Positions 42,491 to 50,573 of a DNA stretch of 64,000 bases are shown piece after piece (the first letter of the stretch is position 1; every line of letters begins with the position of its first letter). The position numbers were made by a program, and so were the translations under genes. The stretch is from contig NZ_CP045292.1 in assembly GCF_009363055.1 (NCBI RefSeq), forward strand, positions 2,604,001 through 2,668,000. Reading direction: 5' to 3'. The notes under the pieces are model-generated. The model searched no databases. It was not told where the DNA came from and worked only from the letters and a program-made list of their open reading frames with translations. Origin of the DNA: Flavobacterium haoranii. Its GTDB lineage: Bacteria; Bacteroidota; Bacteroidia; Flavobacteriales; Flavobacteriaceae.

Positions 42491-43737
42491 TGAATTTACA
42501 CTTACAAAAATCGGAAGTCAAAAATCAAGAATTAAAAGTTACAATAACGGGTAGTAAATCTGAAACCAATAGATTATTGCTTCTACAGGCGTTGTTTCCT
42601 AATTTGACTATAGATAATATTTCCAATTCAGATGATAGTAAAGTAATGATAGAAGCAATCAAAAAACTGTCAACTGTCAACTGTCAACTGTCAACTGAAA
42701 TAGACGTACATCACGCGGGAACCGCAATGCGATTTCTTACGGCATTTTTTGCAATTCAGGAAGAGAAAGAAGTGGTGCTGACGGGTTCTTCTCGAATGAA
42801 AGAACGTCCGATTAAAATTTTAGTCGAAGCGTTGCAACAATTGGGAGCGGAAATTTCGTATGTGGAAAATGAAGGTTTTCCGCCTATAAAAATCAAAGGA
42901 AAAAAACTAACACAAAACAAAGTTTCATTACCTGCGAATGTAAGTAGCCAATACATTTCGGCTTTGTTGTTGATTGCTCCAAAGTTAGAAAACGGATTGG
43001 AATTAACATTAGAAGGCGAAATTACTTCGGTTCCTTATATCAAAATGACGTTAACTTTGCTAAATGAAATTGGTGTAGCAACTACTTTTGAAAATAAAAA
43101 AATTACAGTTTGTCATGCTGAACTAGTTTCAGCATCTAAATTAACCGTCGAATCCGACTGGAGTTCAGTTTCCTATTGGTATTCTATTGTGGCTTTATCC
43201 GAAATTGGAACGCAAATAACCTTATCGAGCTACAAGAAAAACAGCTTACAAGGCGATGCCGCTTTAGCAGGAATTTATCAAGATTTTGGAGTAGAAACCA
43301 TTTTCAACGAAAACAATACAATCACAATTTCAAAAGTAAAAGCCCATAACCTTTTACCTTTTACCTATAACCTAAAAGATTGTCCCGACATTGCTCAAAC
43401 TATTGCAGTAACTTGCTTTGGTTTAGGGATAGGTTGTGATTTATATGGTTTACATACGTTAAAAATCAAAGAAACCGATCGTTTGGAAGCTTTAAAAGCT
43501 GAGTTGTCTAAATTAGGAGCTGCTATTTCAGTAACTGACGAATCGTTGCATTTAAAACCTTCGACTTTTATAAGTGAAAATGTTTCAATAAAGACATATC
43601 AAGATCATAGAATGGCAATGGCTTTTGCTCCGCTTGCTCTTCGTGTTCCAATTAGTATTGAAGAAGCTGAAGTAGTTTCGAAATCGTATCCTGATTTTTG
43701 GAATGACTTAAAATCGGTAGGTTTTCAAATGGATTAA
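42490..43737 (+). CDS. aroA: 3-phosphoshikimate 1-carboxyvinyltransferase (EPSP synthase) with repeat insertions
   Basis: Sixth step of the shikimate pathway, the target of glyphosate. Motifs: VTITGSKSETNRLLLLQALF near residue 17, HHAGTAMRFLTAFFA near 74 (GTAMRF), RMKERPIKILVEALQQLGAEI near 101, KVSLPANVSSQYISALLL near 141, KETDRLEALKAELSKLGA near 326 and YQDHRMAMAFAPLALR near 368. 415 residues. Three stretches look like inserted repeats: 'STVNCQLSTE' (7-bp tandem repeat), 'VCHAELVSASK' (GTCA palindrome), and 'AHNLLPFTYNLK' (CCTTTTACC-type words). All keep the frame open. It is separate from the main aromatic operon and coupled to sugE. Confidence 0.94.
   Translation: MNLHLQKSEVKNQELKVTITGSKSETNRLLLLQALFPNLTIDNISNSDDSKVMIEAIKKLSTVNCQLSTEIDVHHAGTAMRFLTAFFAIQEEKEVVLTGSSRMKERPIKILVEALQQLGAEISYVENEGFPPIKIKGKKLTQNKVSLPANVSSQYISALLLIAPKLENGLELTLEGEITSVPYIKMTLTLLNEIGVATTFENKKITVCHAELVSASKLTVESDWSSVSYWYSIVALSEIGTQITLSSYKKNSLQGDAALAGIYQDFGVETIFNENNTITISKVKAHNLLPFTYNLKDCPDIAQTIAVTCFGLGIGCDLYGLHTLKIKETDRLEALKAELSKLGAAISVTDESLHLKPSTFISENVSIKTYQDHRMAMAFAPLALRVPISIEEAEVVSKSYPDFWNDLKSVGFQMD
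42667..42697. repeat. 7-bp tandem repeat inside aroA
   Basis: CTGTCAA repeated four times (42667-42694) plus CTG. Unit length is not a multiple of three, so any change in copy number would shift the aroA frame unless by three units. Confidence 0.85.
43111..43137. repeat. GTCA-headed palindromic repeat inside aroA
   Basis: TGTCATGCTGAACTAG followed by TTTCAGCATCT; ATGCTGAA and TTTCAGCAT make the palindrome. Encodes CHAELVSAS. Same class as 26072 and 50136. Confidence 0.65.
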
Positions 43738-43769
43738 TTTTATTTTTCTTAAAATAAATCTCAATTTAC

Positions 43770-43801
43770 TTGACAACCCCTATTTGCAGATTGTATATTT
43801 G
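43770..43801 (+). promoter_or_regulatory. queA promoter
   Basis: TTG (43770-43772) in ACTTGAC, 21-nt spacer, TATATTTG (43794-43801), an exact -7 match. Followed by a duplicated 'TCTTAATACT' word before the ATG. Confidence 0.55.
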
Positions 43802-43861
43802 CATTCGTTTTGAGTTAAAGAATTATCTTAATACTCAAAACTTTAATCTTAATACTTAAAA

Positions 43862-44911
43862 ATGAAGTTGTCACATTTTAATTTTAACTTACCAGCTGAG
43901 TTATTAGCTGAGTTTCCTGCAGAAAATAGAGATGAATCTCGTTTAATGGTAGTACACCGTAAAACAGGACAAATTGAGCACAAAATGTTCAAAGATATCA
44001 TCGATTATTTTGACGATGGAGATGTAATGGTATTGAATAATACTAAAGTTTTCCCGGCTCGTTTATATGGTAATAAAGAAAAAACAGGTGCTCGTATTGA
44101 AGTTTTCTTGTTAAGAGAATTAAATGCAGAACAACGTTTATGGGATGTTTTAGTAGATCCTGCTCGTAAAATTAGAATTGGAAATAAATTATACTTCGGT
44201 GATGACGATTCATTAGTAGCTGAAGTTATTGATAATACTACATCAAGAGGTAGAACTTTACGTTTCTTGTATGATGGTTCTTATGAAGAATTTCGTCAAA
44301 AATTAGTAGATCTAGGAGAAACTCCAATTCCTAAATATATTAACCGTGAAGTAACTCCTGAAGATGCAGATCGTTACCAAACTATTTATGCAAAAGAAGA
44401 AGGTGCAGTGGCAGCTCCAACTGCTGGTTTACACTTTTCTAAACACTTAATGAAACGTTTGGAAATTAAAGGAATCAACTTTGCAGAAGTAACTTTACAC
44501 GTAGGTTTAGGAACTTTCAATCCAGTTGAAGTAGAAGATTTATCGAAACATAAAATGGATTCGGAAGAAATGGTAATTACTCAAGAAGCTTGTGATATTG
44601 TGAACCAAGCAAAAGCTAAAAAAAGTAAAGTATGTTGTATTGGAACAACTTCTATGCGCGCTATGGAAAGTTCAGTTTCTTCTATGAAAACCTTAAATCC
44701 TTATGTAGGATGGACCAATAAATTTATTTATCCACCTTACGATTTTAGTATTGCAGATGCTATGGTTACTAATTTCCATACTCCAAAATCGACTTTATTA
44801 ATGATGATTTCTGCTTTCTGTGGACACGATTTAATGAAGAAAGCTTATGACGAAGCTGTAAAAGAAGGATATAAATTTTACTCTTACGGAGATGCAATGT
44901 TAATATTATAA
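43862..44911 (+). CDS. queA: tRNA preQ1 ribosyltransferase-isomerase
   Basis: Transfers ribosyl from SAM to preQ1 in tRNA, making epoxyqueuosine. 349 residues: [31 protein letters not shown] at the start, [30 protein letters not shown] near residue 53, [17 protein letters not shown] near 182, [19 protein letters not shown] near 206, and [19 protein letters not shown] near 300. Ends at a terminator. QueE, making an earlier queuosine precursor, lies at 52.2 kb, so this genome builds queuosine de novo. Confidence 0.96.
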   Translation: MKLSHFNFNLPAELLAEFPAENRDESRLMVVHRKTGQIEHKMFKDIIDYFDDGDVMVLNNTKVFPARLYGNKEKTGARIEVFLLRELNAEQRLWDVLVDPARKIRIGNKLYFGDDDSLVAEVIDNTTSRGRTLRFLYDGSYEEFRQKLVDLGETPIPKYINREVTPEDADRYQTIYAKEEGAVAAPTAGLHFSKHLMKRLEIKGINFAEVTLHVGLGTFNPVEVEDLSKHKMDSEEMVITQEACDIVNQAKAKKSKVCCIGTTSMRAMESSVSSMKTLNPYVGWTNKFIYPPYDFSIADAMVTNFHTPKSTLLMMISAFCGHDLMKKAYDEAVKEGYKFYSYGDAMLIL

Positions 44912-44935
44912 CGAATTTTATTTTTAAATTTATAA

Positions 44936-44964
44936 AAAAAGCTGTCTTTTTTGACAGCTTTTTT
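44936..44964 (+). terminator. Terminator after queA
   Basis: AAAAAGCTGTC (44936-44946), loop of six T, GACAGCTTTTTT (44953-44964). Confidence 0.88.
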
Positions 44965-45021
44965 AATTATATTGTATTTCTTTGGTTAAATTTATAAAAT
45001 AAAAATAATTATTTAAGGTTT

Positions 45022-46314
45022 ATGAACTTTAAAAACGAAAGAGAGTTCGCTCAAAAACTTGATAGACAAGATAACTTAGCAAAATATAGAGACGAATTTA
45101 TATTTCCTAAGGTTAATGGTAAAGAAGTAATTTATTTTGTTGGTAATTCATTAGGCTTACAACCGAAAAGAGCTCGTAAGTATGTAGACGAAGTAATGGA
45201 TGATTGGGCCAACTTAGCTGTAGAAGGACATTTTTATGCAGAAAAACCTTGGTGGGATTATCATGAACGTTTCTGTCAACCATTAAGCGAAATAGTGGGA
45301 GCTAAGCCTACAGAAGTTGGTGTAATGAATACGTTAACAGTAAACCTACATCTGTTAATGGTTTCGTTTTACCAACCTACACAAAAGAAATATAAAATTA
45401 TTTGTGAAGAAAAAGCATTTCCTTCTGATCAATATCTAATACAAAGTCAAGTTGGTTTTCATGCCAAAACTGTTGGTTTCGATGTAAATGATGCTATTGT
45501 TGAAATTAATAGAAGAGAAGGAGAAGCTAATATTAGAATTGAAGATATTTTGTCCAAAATTGATGAGGTTGGAGATGAGTTAGCTTTGGTTTTAATAGGA
45601 GGTGTTAATTATTATACCGGACAAGTTTTCGACATGAAAACAATAACGGAAGCAGGTCATAAAGTTGGTGCTTATGTTGGTTGGGATTTAGCACATGCTG
45701 CTGGAAATGTTGAGTTGAAACTTAATGAATGGGGAGTAGATTTTGCAGCTTGGTGTAGCTATAAATACATGAATTCAGGACCTGGAAACGTTTCGGGTTA
45801 TTTTGTACACGAAAAACATCATAACGACAAAGATTTAAGTCGTTTTGCGGGTTGGTATGGTCACAATAAAGAAAGACGTTTTTTAATGGAACCTCAATTT
45901 GATCCAGTTCATGGAGCAAACGGATGGCAAATTAGTAATTTACCTATTCTTTCAATGGCACCTTATTTAGCTTCAATCGAATTGTTTTCTGAAGTTGGAA
46001 TGCCAAGTTTAATTGCAAAGCGTAATTTATTAACGGCTTATCTTGAGTTCGTTTTACACGAAATTGATAAAGAAACACCAAACACACAATTTGAAATTAT
46101 AACACCAGAAAATCAAGAAGAAAGAGGTGCGCAATTATCGGTTTATTTGCATGGACAAGGAAAAGAGCTTTTTAATTATTTGATGAAAAATGGTGTCATT
46201 ACAGATTGGAGAGAACCAAATGTAATTCGATTAGCACCAGTACCTTTATATTGTTCTTTCGAAGATATGTATGAGTTTGGTCAAATACTAAAAACAGGAA
46301 TTTTAAATAACTAA
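45022..46314 (+). CDS. kynU: Kynureninase
   Basis: PLP enzyme cleaving kynurenine or 3-hydroxykynurenine to (hydroxy)anthranilate and alanine. 430 residues: FVGNSLGLQPKRARKYVDEVMDDW near residue 33, GHFYAEKPWWDYHERF near 63, the PLP lysine in AAWCSYKYMNSGPGNVSGYFVHE near 244, and WYGHNKERRFLMEPQFDPVHGANGWQISN near 278. First gene of the kynurenine cluster, which ends with kmo at 50.1 kb. Tryptophan dioxygenase and formamidase genes are not in the window. Confidence 0.95.
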   Translation: MNFKNEREFAQKLDRQDNLAKYRDEFIFPKVNGKEVIYFVGNSLGLQPKRARKYVDEVMDDWANLAVEGHFYAEKPWWDYHERFCQPLSEIVGAKPTEVGVMNTLTVNLHLLMVSFYQPTQKKYKIICEEKAFPSDQYLIQSQVGFHAKTVGFDVNDAIVEINRREGEANIRIEDILSKIDEVGDELALVLIGGVNYYTGQVFDMKTITEAGHKVGAYVGWDLAHAAGNVELKLNEWGVDFAAWCSYKYMNSGPGNVSGYFVHEKHHNDKDLSRFAGWYGHNKERRFLMEPQFDPVHGANGWQISNLPILSMAPYLASIELFSEVGMPSLIAKRNLLTAYLEFVLHEIDKETPNTQFEIITPENQEERGAQLSVYLHGQGKELFNYLMKNGVITDWREPNVIRLAPVPLYCSFEDMYEFGQILKTGILNN

Positions 46315-46324
46315 TTTAACGAAT

Positions 46325-46963
46325 ATGGGACATTTTATTGCAGAGGAATGGAGAGATTTAGATGCAGAGTATGTAACGGCAAAAAAATATTTTGTATCCA
46401 ATTTAGGTAGAATAAAAAGTTGTTTCAGAGACGACGAAGAGAATTGTACAATATTAAAAGGTGGATTAACAGATGGATTCCCTAGAATTTCATTCTCAGT
46501 TATTCAAAAGGAGGGAAAAGCTAAACAGAAGCATGTCTTAATTCATCATTTAGTGGCTAAATTATTTATTCCTAAAGCAAATAATGAAGCCTTAACGCAT
46601 GTTATTCATTTAGATTTTGATCGTAAAAATAATCGAGTCGATAATTTAAAATGGGTTACACGAGAAGAAATGTTTGCGCATGTTCATAAAAGCCCAGTTG
46701 CTAAAGAAAGTCTTAAAAAAGTACAAGAATTTAATAGACAAAGTAACGGACATAAACTTACAGTTACTGAAGTTATACGTTTAAAAAAGAAATTATTAGA
46801 TCCAAATAGAAAAACACGCTACAAAATTTTAGCAAAACAATTTGGGGTTTCAATGATGGCATTACAAAGAATTAAAACAGGTGAAAATTGGGGGCACATA
46901 AAAGTGGAGTTTCCAGAAAAACCAGTAATTAAAGAACAAGATTATGACAACAAAACAAGATAA
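46325..46963 (+). CDS. NUMOD4/HNH-type DNA-binding protein (copy 1)
   Basis: 212 residues. N-terminal NUMOD4-like motif EEWRDLDAEYVTAKKYFVSNLGRIKS (residues 7-32), central HNH_3-like region LIHHLVAKLFIP...THVIHLDFDRKNNRVDNLKWVT, and C-terminal helix-turn-helix LTVTEVIRLKKKLLDPNRKTRYKILAKQFGVSMMALQRIKTGENWGHI. The canonical 'NHxDGNxxNN' core reads IHLDFDRKNN: the His is kept but the preceding N/D and following G are replaced. Activity as a nuclease is therefore doubtful. Overlaps the arginase-family gene by 20 bp. A paralogue with the same core change lies at 48085. Regulator or domesticated homing nuclease are both possible. Confidence 0.8.
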   Translation: MGHFIAEEWRDLDAEYVTAKKYFVSNLGRIKSCFRDDEENCTILKGGLTDGFPRISFSVIQKEGKAKQKHVLIHHLVAKLFIPKANNEALTHVIHLDFDRKNNRVDNLKWVTREEMFAHVHKSPVAKESLKKVQEFNRQSNGHKLTVTEVIRLKKKLLDPNRKTRYKILAKQFGVSMMALQRIKTGENWGHIKVEFPEKPVIKEQDYDNKTR

Positions 46964-48023
46964 AATAAATAATTTCGATCCTAGTCAACCAGGATTAGAA
47001 GATGCATCAGTTTTTGGATTACCATTTACTGCAGAAGAAAGTGAAATTGTAATAGTACCAGTGCCATGGGAAGTAACAGTAAGTTATGGGGCTGGTGCTT
47101 CTCTTGGACCAGATGCGGTTTTAGAAGCCTCATATCAAGTAGATCTCTTGCATCAAGAATTCCCAGAGCTTTGGAAACTTGGAATTTTTATGGACGAAGC
47201 ACCAAAAAAAATGAAAAAGAATTCCAAAAAATTTAAAAAGTTAGCACAACCTATTATTGAGGCATTAGAAAAAGGTAAATTAATAGAAAATCATCCAGGA
47301 TTACAACAAGATTTAGATACTATCAATTATGCATGTGCCGATATGGTTGAAACAATCAAACAACAAACTTTAAAATGGTTAGATAAAGGAAAGTTAGTAG
47401 CTTTATTAGGTGGCGACCATAGCACTCCATTAGGCTATTACCAAGCTTTAGCTGAAAAACACAGTGATTTTGGATTGTTGCATTTAGATGCACATATGGA
47501 TTTAAGAATTGCTTATGAAGGCTTTGCTTATTCTCATGCTTCAGTTATGTATAACGCTTTACAAATTCCAAATATTACTAAAATTGTTCAAATTGGAATA
47601 CGCGATTTTTGCGAACAAGAAGTTGGGGTAGTAAAAAATGAAAATGGAAGAGTTGTAGTTCATACTGACATGGATATGAAGAAAGAAGAATTTGAAGGGA
47701 AAACTTGGAAACAAAAATGTGACGAGTTAATTGAACAACTTCCAGAAAAAGTATGCATTTCTTTTGATATAGACGGAATGTATCCTTGGTATTGTCCAAA
47801 TACAGGAACTCCAGTTCCAGGTGGTTTTTCTTTTGAACAAGCTACCTATTTGTTTAGTAAACTAGCTAAATCAAACAAAAAAATTATTGGATTTGATCTT
47901 GTGGAAGTTGCTCCTGGAGATAATGATTGGGATGGGAATGTTGGCGCAAGAATGTTGTTTCATATGTGTGGGGTGTTAGCAAAATCACAAAATTTGAATG
48001 TTGGGGAACCTATAATTTTTTAG
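46944..48023 (+). CDS. Arginase/agmatinase (ureohydrolase) family protein
   Basis: 359 residues. Binuclear manganese site: LLGGDHSTPLGYYQA near residue 155 (GGDHS), LLHLDAHMDLRIAYEGFAYSHAS near 178 (DAHxD) and CISFDIDGMYPWYCPNTGTPVPGGFSFEQ near 272 (SFDxD). The usual 'DxxDP' is DGMYPW, and the N-terminal ~60 residues with a Lys-rich stretch (KKMKKNSKKFKKL) are unlike classical agmatinase. Substrates of the family are guanidino or formimino compounds, occasionally others. Its place between kynU and kmo makes a role in the kynurenine route conceivable, but that is only a positional inference. Confidence 0.88.
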   Translation: MTTKQDKINNFDPSQPGLEDASVFGLPFTAEESEIVIVPVPWEVTVSYGAGASLGPDAVLEASYQVDLLHQEFPELWKLGIFMDEAPKKMKKNSKKFKKLAQPIIEALEKGKLIENHPGLQQDLDTINYACADMVETIKQQTLKWLDKGKLVALLGGDHSTPLGYYQALAEKHSDFGLLHLDAHMDLRIAYEGFAYSHASVMYNALQIPNITKIVQIGIRDFCEQEVGVVKNENGRVVVHTDMDMKKEEFEGKTWKQKCDELIEQLPEKVCISFDIDGMYPWYCPNTGTPVPGGFSFEQATYLFSKLAKSNKKIIGFDLVEVAPGDNDWDGNVGARMLFHMCGVLAKSQNLNVGEPIIF

Positions 48024-48084
48024 TTTCAAAAAAAAGTGTACCTTTACATTCAACTAGCTGAATATTAACCAACTTTTAAACAAA

Positions 48085-48683
48085 ATGGGTCACTTTTTAA
48101 TAGAAGAGTGGCGCGAGTTTGTACCCGAATTTAAGACAAAAAGAAGTATTTTGTTTCAAATCATGGTAATTTGAAAACACGCGTCATTAAAGATGGAGTA
48201 GTTGTAGAAAAGCAACTCAAAGGTAGCATTATTGATGGATATCGTTACATCGGTTTTACAAGAATTGTAAATGGAGAGAGAAAAACGAATCATTTCTCTT
48301 TTCACTACATTGTGGGATTAGTTTTTTTAGAGCGAGATCCTAAAAAACACACCAATGTTATTCATCTTGATTATGATAGAATGAATAATGTTGTATCAAA
48401 TTTGCAATGGGCAACAAGGAAAGAAATGTTAGACCATGCAAAAAAGAGTCCTTTTGTTATTGAAGCTAAGAAAAAATTAATAGAATTTAATAGACAAAGA
48501 GATGGACACAAACTAACGGTTAATGATGTTAAACGATTGAAAGCTAAAATTTTTGATCCTAACAGAAAAACTAGATATAAAATACTTGCAAAGCAATTTG
48601 GTATTTCTGAAATGCAATTATACCGAATAAAATCGGGTGAAAATTGGGGACATATCAAAGTTGATGTAGAACAAAAGGGTTAA
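48085..48683 (+). CDS. NUMOD4/HNH-type DNA-binding protein (copy 2), frameshifted
   Basis: Begins MGHFLIEEWREFVPEFKTK at 48085, closely like copy 1, but then the frame breaks. The A-run at 48138-48142 has 5 bases where 6 would give KKYFVSNHGNLKTR and join the open downstream frame. The rest matches copy 1: HFSFHYIVGLVFL...TNVIHLDYDRMNNVVSNLQWAT, then LTVNDVKRLKAKIFDPNRKTRYKILAKQFGISEMQLYRIKSGENWGHIK. It has the same altered HNH core (IHLDYDRMNN). As read, only a TTG-start frame from 48171 is open. Ends in a terminator overlapping its own stop. Confidence 0.75.
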
Positions 48684-48700
48684 AAATTAACCCTTTTTTT
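48673..48700 (+). terminator. Terminator overlapping the stop of HNH copy 2
   Basis: AAAAGGGTTAA (48673-48683), AAA loop, TTAACCCTTTT (48687-48697), then T-run. The stop codon is part of the stem. Confidence 0.85.
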
Positions 48701-48735
48701 TATTTTAACCCTTTTTTGAAACAGAATAACTTCTT

Positions 48736-48773
48736 TTTGTTGTACTTAAACCAGTAAATATTCAGTATTTTTG
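48736..48773 (+). promoter_or_regulatory. kmo promoter
   Basis: TATTTTTG at 48766-48773, exact -7 match, with TTTG at 48736-48739 or TTG at 48740-48742 (spacing 26 or 23). The -7 element lies 16 nt before the ATG. Confidence 0.5.
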
Positions 48774-48789
48774 TGTAAATTAAATTAAT

Positions 48790-50130
48790 ATGCAAACTCC
48801 CAAAAAAATTGCAGTAGTAGGTGCTGGTTTGGTAGGTTCACTATTGGCAATTTATCTAAAAAGAGCAGGTCATATCGTGCACGTTTTTGATAGAAGTCCA
48901 GATATTAGAAATGTTCAGTTTTCAGGTCGTTCCATAAATTTAGTAATGTCGCAAAGAGGTTGGAAAGCTTTAGAACGATTAAACCTTCAACAAGAAATTC
49001 AAAAAATTGGTATTCCTGTAGATAAAAGAGCAATTCACATTGCAAATGAGGCTTTAAATTATCAGTTTTATGGTAAAGAAGGCGAGGCTATTTATTCACT
49101 TTCAAGAGGTGTTTTAAATAGAAAAATGATTGATTTAGCGGAAGCGGAAGGTGTTGAGTTTAAATTTGAACAAAAAATATGGGATGTTTCACTAGATTCA
49201 GCAACTTTACATCAAGGTGAAACGGAAAGAGGTGAGTGGTTCGATTTAGATTATGATATTGTTTTTGGTGCTGATGGTGCTTTTTCAAGAGTTCGTCATA
49301 GAATGCAACGTCAAAGTATGTTCAATTATTCTCAAGATTTCCTAAAAATTGGATATAAAGAACTTCACATTCCTGCAAACGAAGATGGTTCGCATAAACT
49401 AGATAAAAACTCTTTACATATTTGGCCTCGAGGCGAATTTATGTTAATGGCATTAGCAAATTTAGACGGAAGTTTTACGTGTACTTTATTTATGCCACAT
49501 GAAGGTGAAAATTCATTCGAAGAAATTCAAAATGTTTCAGATTTAAATACCTTTTTCGATAAACATTTTCCAGATACAAAGGCAATTATGCCGAAACTAG
49601 AAGAAGATTTCTTTAAAAATCCAACAAGTTATTTAGTGACCATGAAGTGTTTCCCTTGGACTTATAAAGATAAAGTTGCTCTAATTGGTGATGCTTGTCA
49701 TGCAATTGTGCCTTTTTATGGACATGGAATGAATGCTGGTTTTGAGGATATCACTATTTTGGTTGAAATGATTGAAAAATATGGTGATGATTGGGAAACT
49801 ATTTTCGAATCTTACCAAAATTCTAGAAAACCAAATGCAGATGCTATTGCTGAATTGTCATATCGAAATTTTATGGAAATGAGTTCTAAAACAGCAGACA
49901 TGAAGTTTCATTTGCAAAAGAAAATTGAAAAATGGTTTTCAGAAAAACATCCAGATAAATGGGTACCTCTTTATAGAAGAGTAACTTTTACGCATCAACC
50001 TTATGCTGAAGCTTTAGCTGAGGGCGATAAGCAAAATGCAATAATGCAAGAGATTTTAGCGATTGATAACATTGAAGAAATCTGGGAAACCGAACCTATA
50101 GAACATAGAATATTAGAATTATTAAAATAA
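48790..50130 (+). CDS. kmo: Kynurenine 3-monooxygenase
   Basis: FAD-dependent hydroxylation of kynurenine to 3-hydroxykynurenine. 446 residues, class A flavoprotein monooxygenase: Rossmann motif KIAVVGAGLVGSLLAIYLKRAGHIVHVFDRS at residues 6-36, GRSINLVMSQRGWKALERL near 47, DIVFGADGAFSRVR near 155, and the second FAD motif VALIGDACHAIVPFYGHGMNAGFEDITIL near 296. The 'GRSINLVMSQRG' and 'PFYGHGMNAGFEDI' blocks are specific to KMO. Its product is the preferred substrate of KynU upstream. Separated from the rest of the cluster by a terminator and own promoter. Confidence 0.94.
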   Translation: MQTPKKIAVVGAGLVGSLLAIYLKRAGHIVHVFDRSPDIRNVQFSGRSINLVMSQRGWKALERLNLQQEIQKIGIPVDKRAIHIANEALNYQFYGKEGEAIYSLSRGVLNRKMIDLAEAEGVEFKFEQKIWDVSLDSATLHQGETERGEWFDLDYDIVFGADGAFSRVRHRMQRQSMFNYSQDFLKIGYKELHIPANEDGSHKLDKNSLHIWPRGEFMLMALANLDGSFTCTLFMPHEGENSFEEIQNVSDLNTFFDKHFPDTKAIMPKLEEDFFKNPTSYLVTMKCFPWTYKDKVALIGDACHAIVPFYGHGMNAGFEDITILVEMIEKYGDDWETIFESYQNSRKPNADAIAELSYRNFMEMSSKTADMKFHLQKKIEKWFSEKHPDKWVPLYRRVTFTHQPYAEALAEGDKQNAIMQEILAIDNIEEIWETEPIEHRILELLK

Positions 50131-50134
50131 AAGA

Positions 50135-50205
50135 TTGTCATTCTGAATTAGTTTCAGCTTCTTTTTGTTTTATTTAAAGATTCTGAATCAAGTTCAGAAT
50201 GACAA
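50135..50205. repeat. Inverted pair of GTCA palindromic repeats between kmo and cupin gene
   Basis: TTGTCATTCTGAA (50135-50147) is the exact inverse complement of TTCAGAATGACAA (50193-50205). Each arm continues as a near-palindrome (TGAATTAGTTTCA; TGAATCAAGTTCA). It lies between convergent genes with no conventional T-run terminator, so it may serve as one. Confidence 0.7.
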
Positions 50206-50210
50206 AAATA

Positions 50211-50573
50211 TTATTCTTCCCTATTTACGTTTTCCATACTAAATGCTGGTGTGCAAATCGCAATATATTCGCATGGTTCCTCAAATGGATTTGAATATTG
50301 AACTCTTGTGTTTTTTTCAATTTTTATTGATTGCCCAGCTTCTAAAACAATAGTGTCTTCTTCAATAATAAATTGTTTTTTCCCTTTAATGATATAAGTG
50401 TATTCATCAAACTCTGGCGTTTGAAATGGTTCACTCCAATTAGGAGGTGCAATCATATGTGCAATTGAAATATTTTTATCATGAGTAGTAGCTAAGCCGA
50501 GATGTTCTTCAATTAATTTTCCATCATTTGTTGGTACAACAAATGGCGATTTTTGAACAATATACTTTTTCAT
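50211..50573 (-). CDS. Small cupin domain protein
   Basis: 120 residues, a single cupin fold. Cupin motif 1 is roughly NISIAHMIAPPNWSEPFQTPEFDEYTYIIKGKKQFII (residues 35-71) and motif 2 is GQSIKIEKNTRVQYSNPFEEPCEYIAICTPAF. Few of the usual metal-binding His residues remain (the G(X)5HXH core is replaced by PFQTPEFDEY), so metal binding is uncertain. Too short for 3-hydroxyanthranilate dioxygenase, despite lying opposite kmo. Translation is coupled to the upstream HerA-like gene if that gene's frame is restored (TAATG). Function unknown. Confidence 0.8.
   Translation of the reverse strand: MKKYIVQKSPFVVPTNDGKLIEEHLGLATTHDKNISIAHMIAPPNWSEPFQTPEFDEYTYIIKGKKQFIIEEDTIVLEAGQSIKIEKNTRVQYSNPFEEPCEYIAICTPAFSMENVNREE

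Noticed and set aside
50211-50573. Cupin as 3-hydroxyanthranilate 3,4-dioxygenase of the kynurenine cluster
   Set aside because: Too short (120 versus about 175 residues), lacks the His/Glu metal ligands, and is on the opposite strand as the downstream partner of a HerA-like gene.
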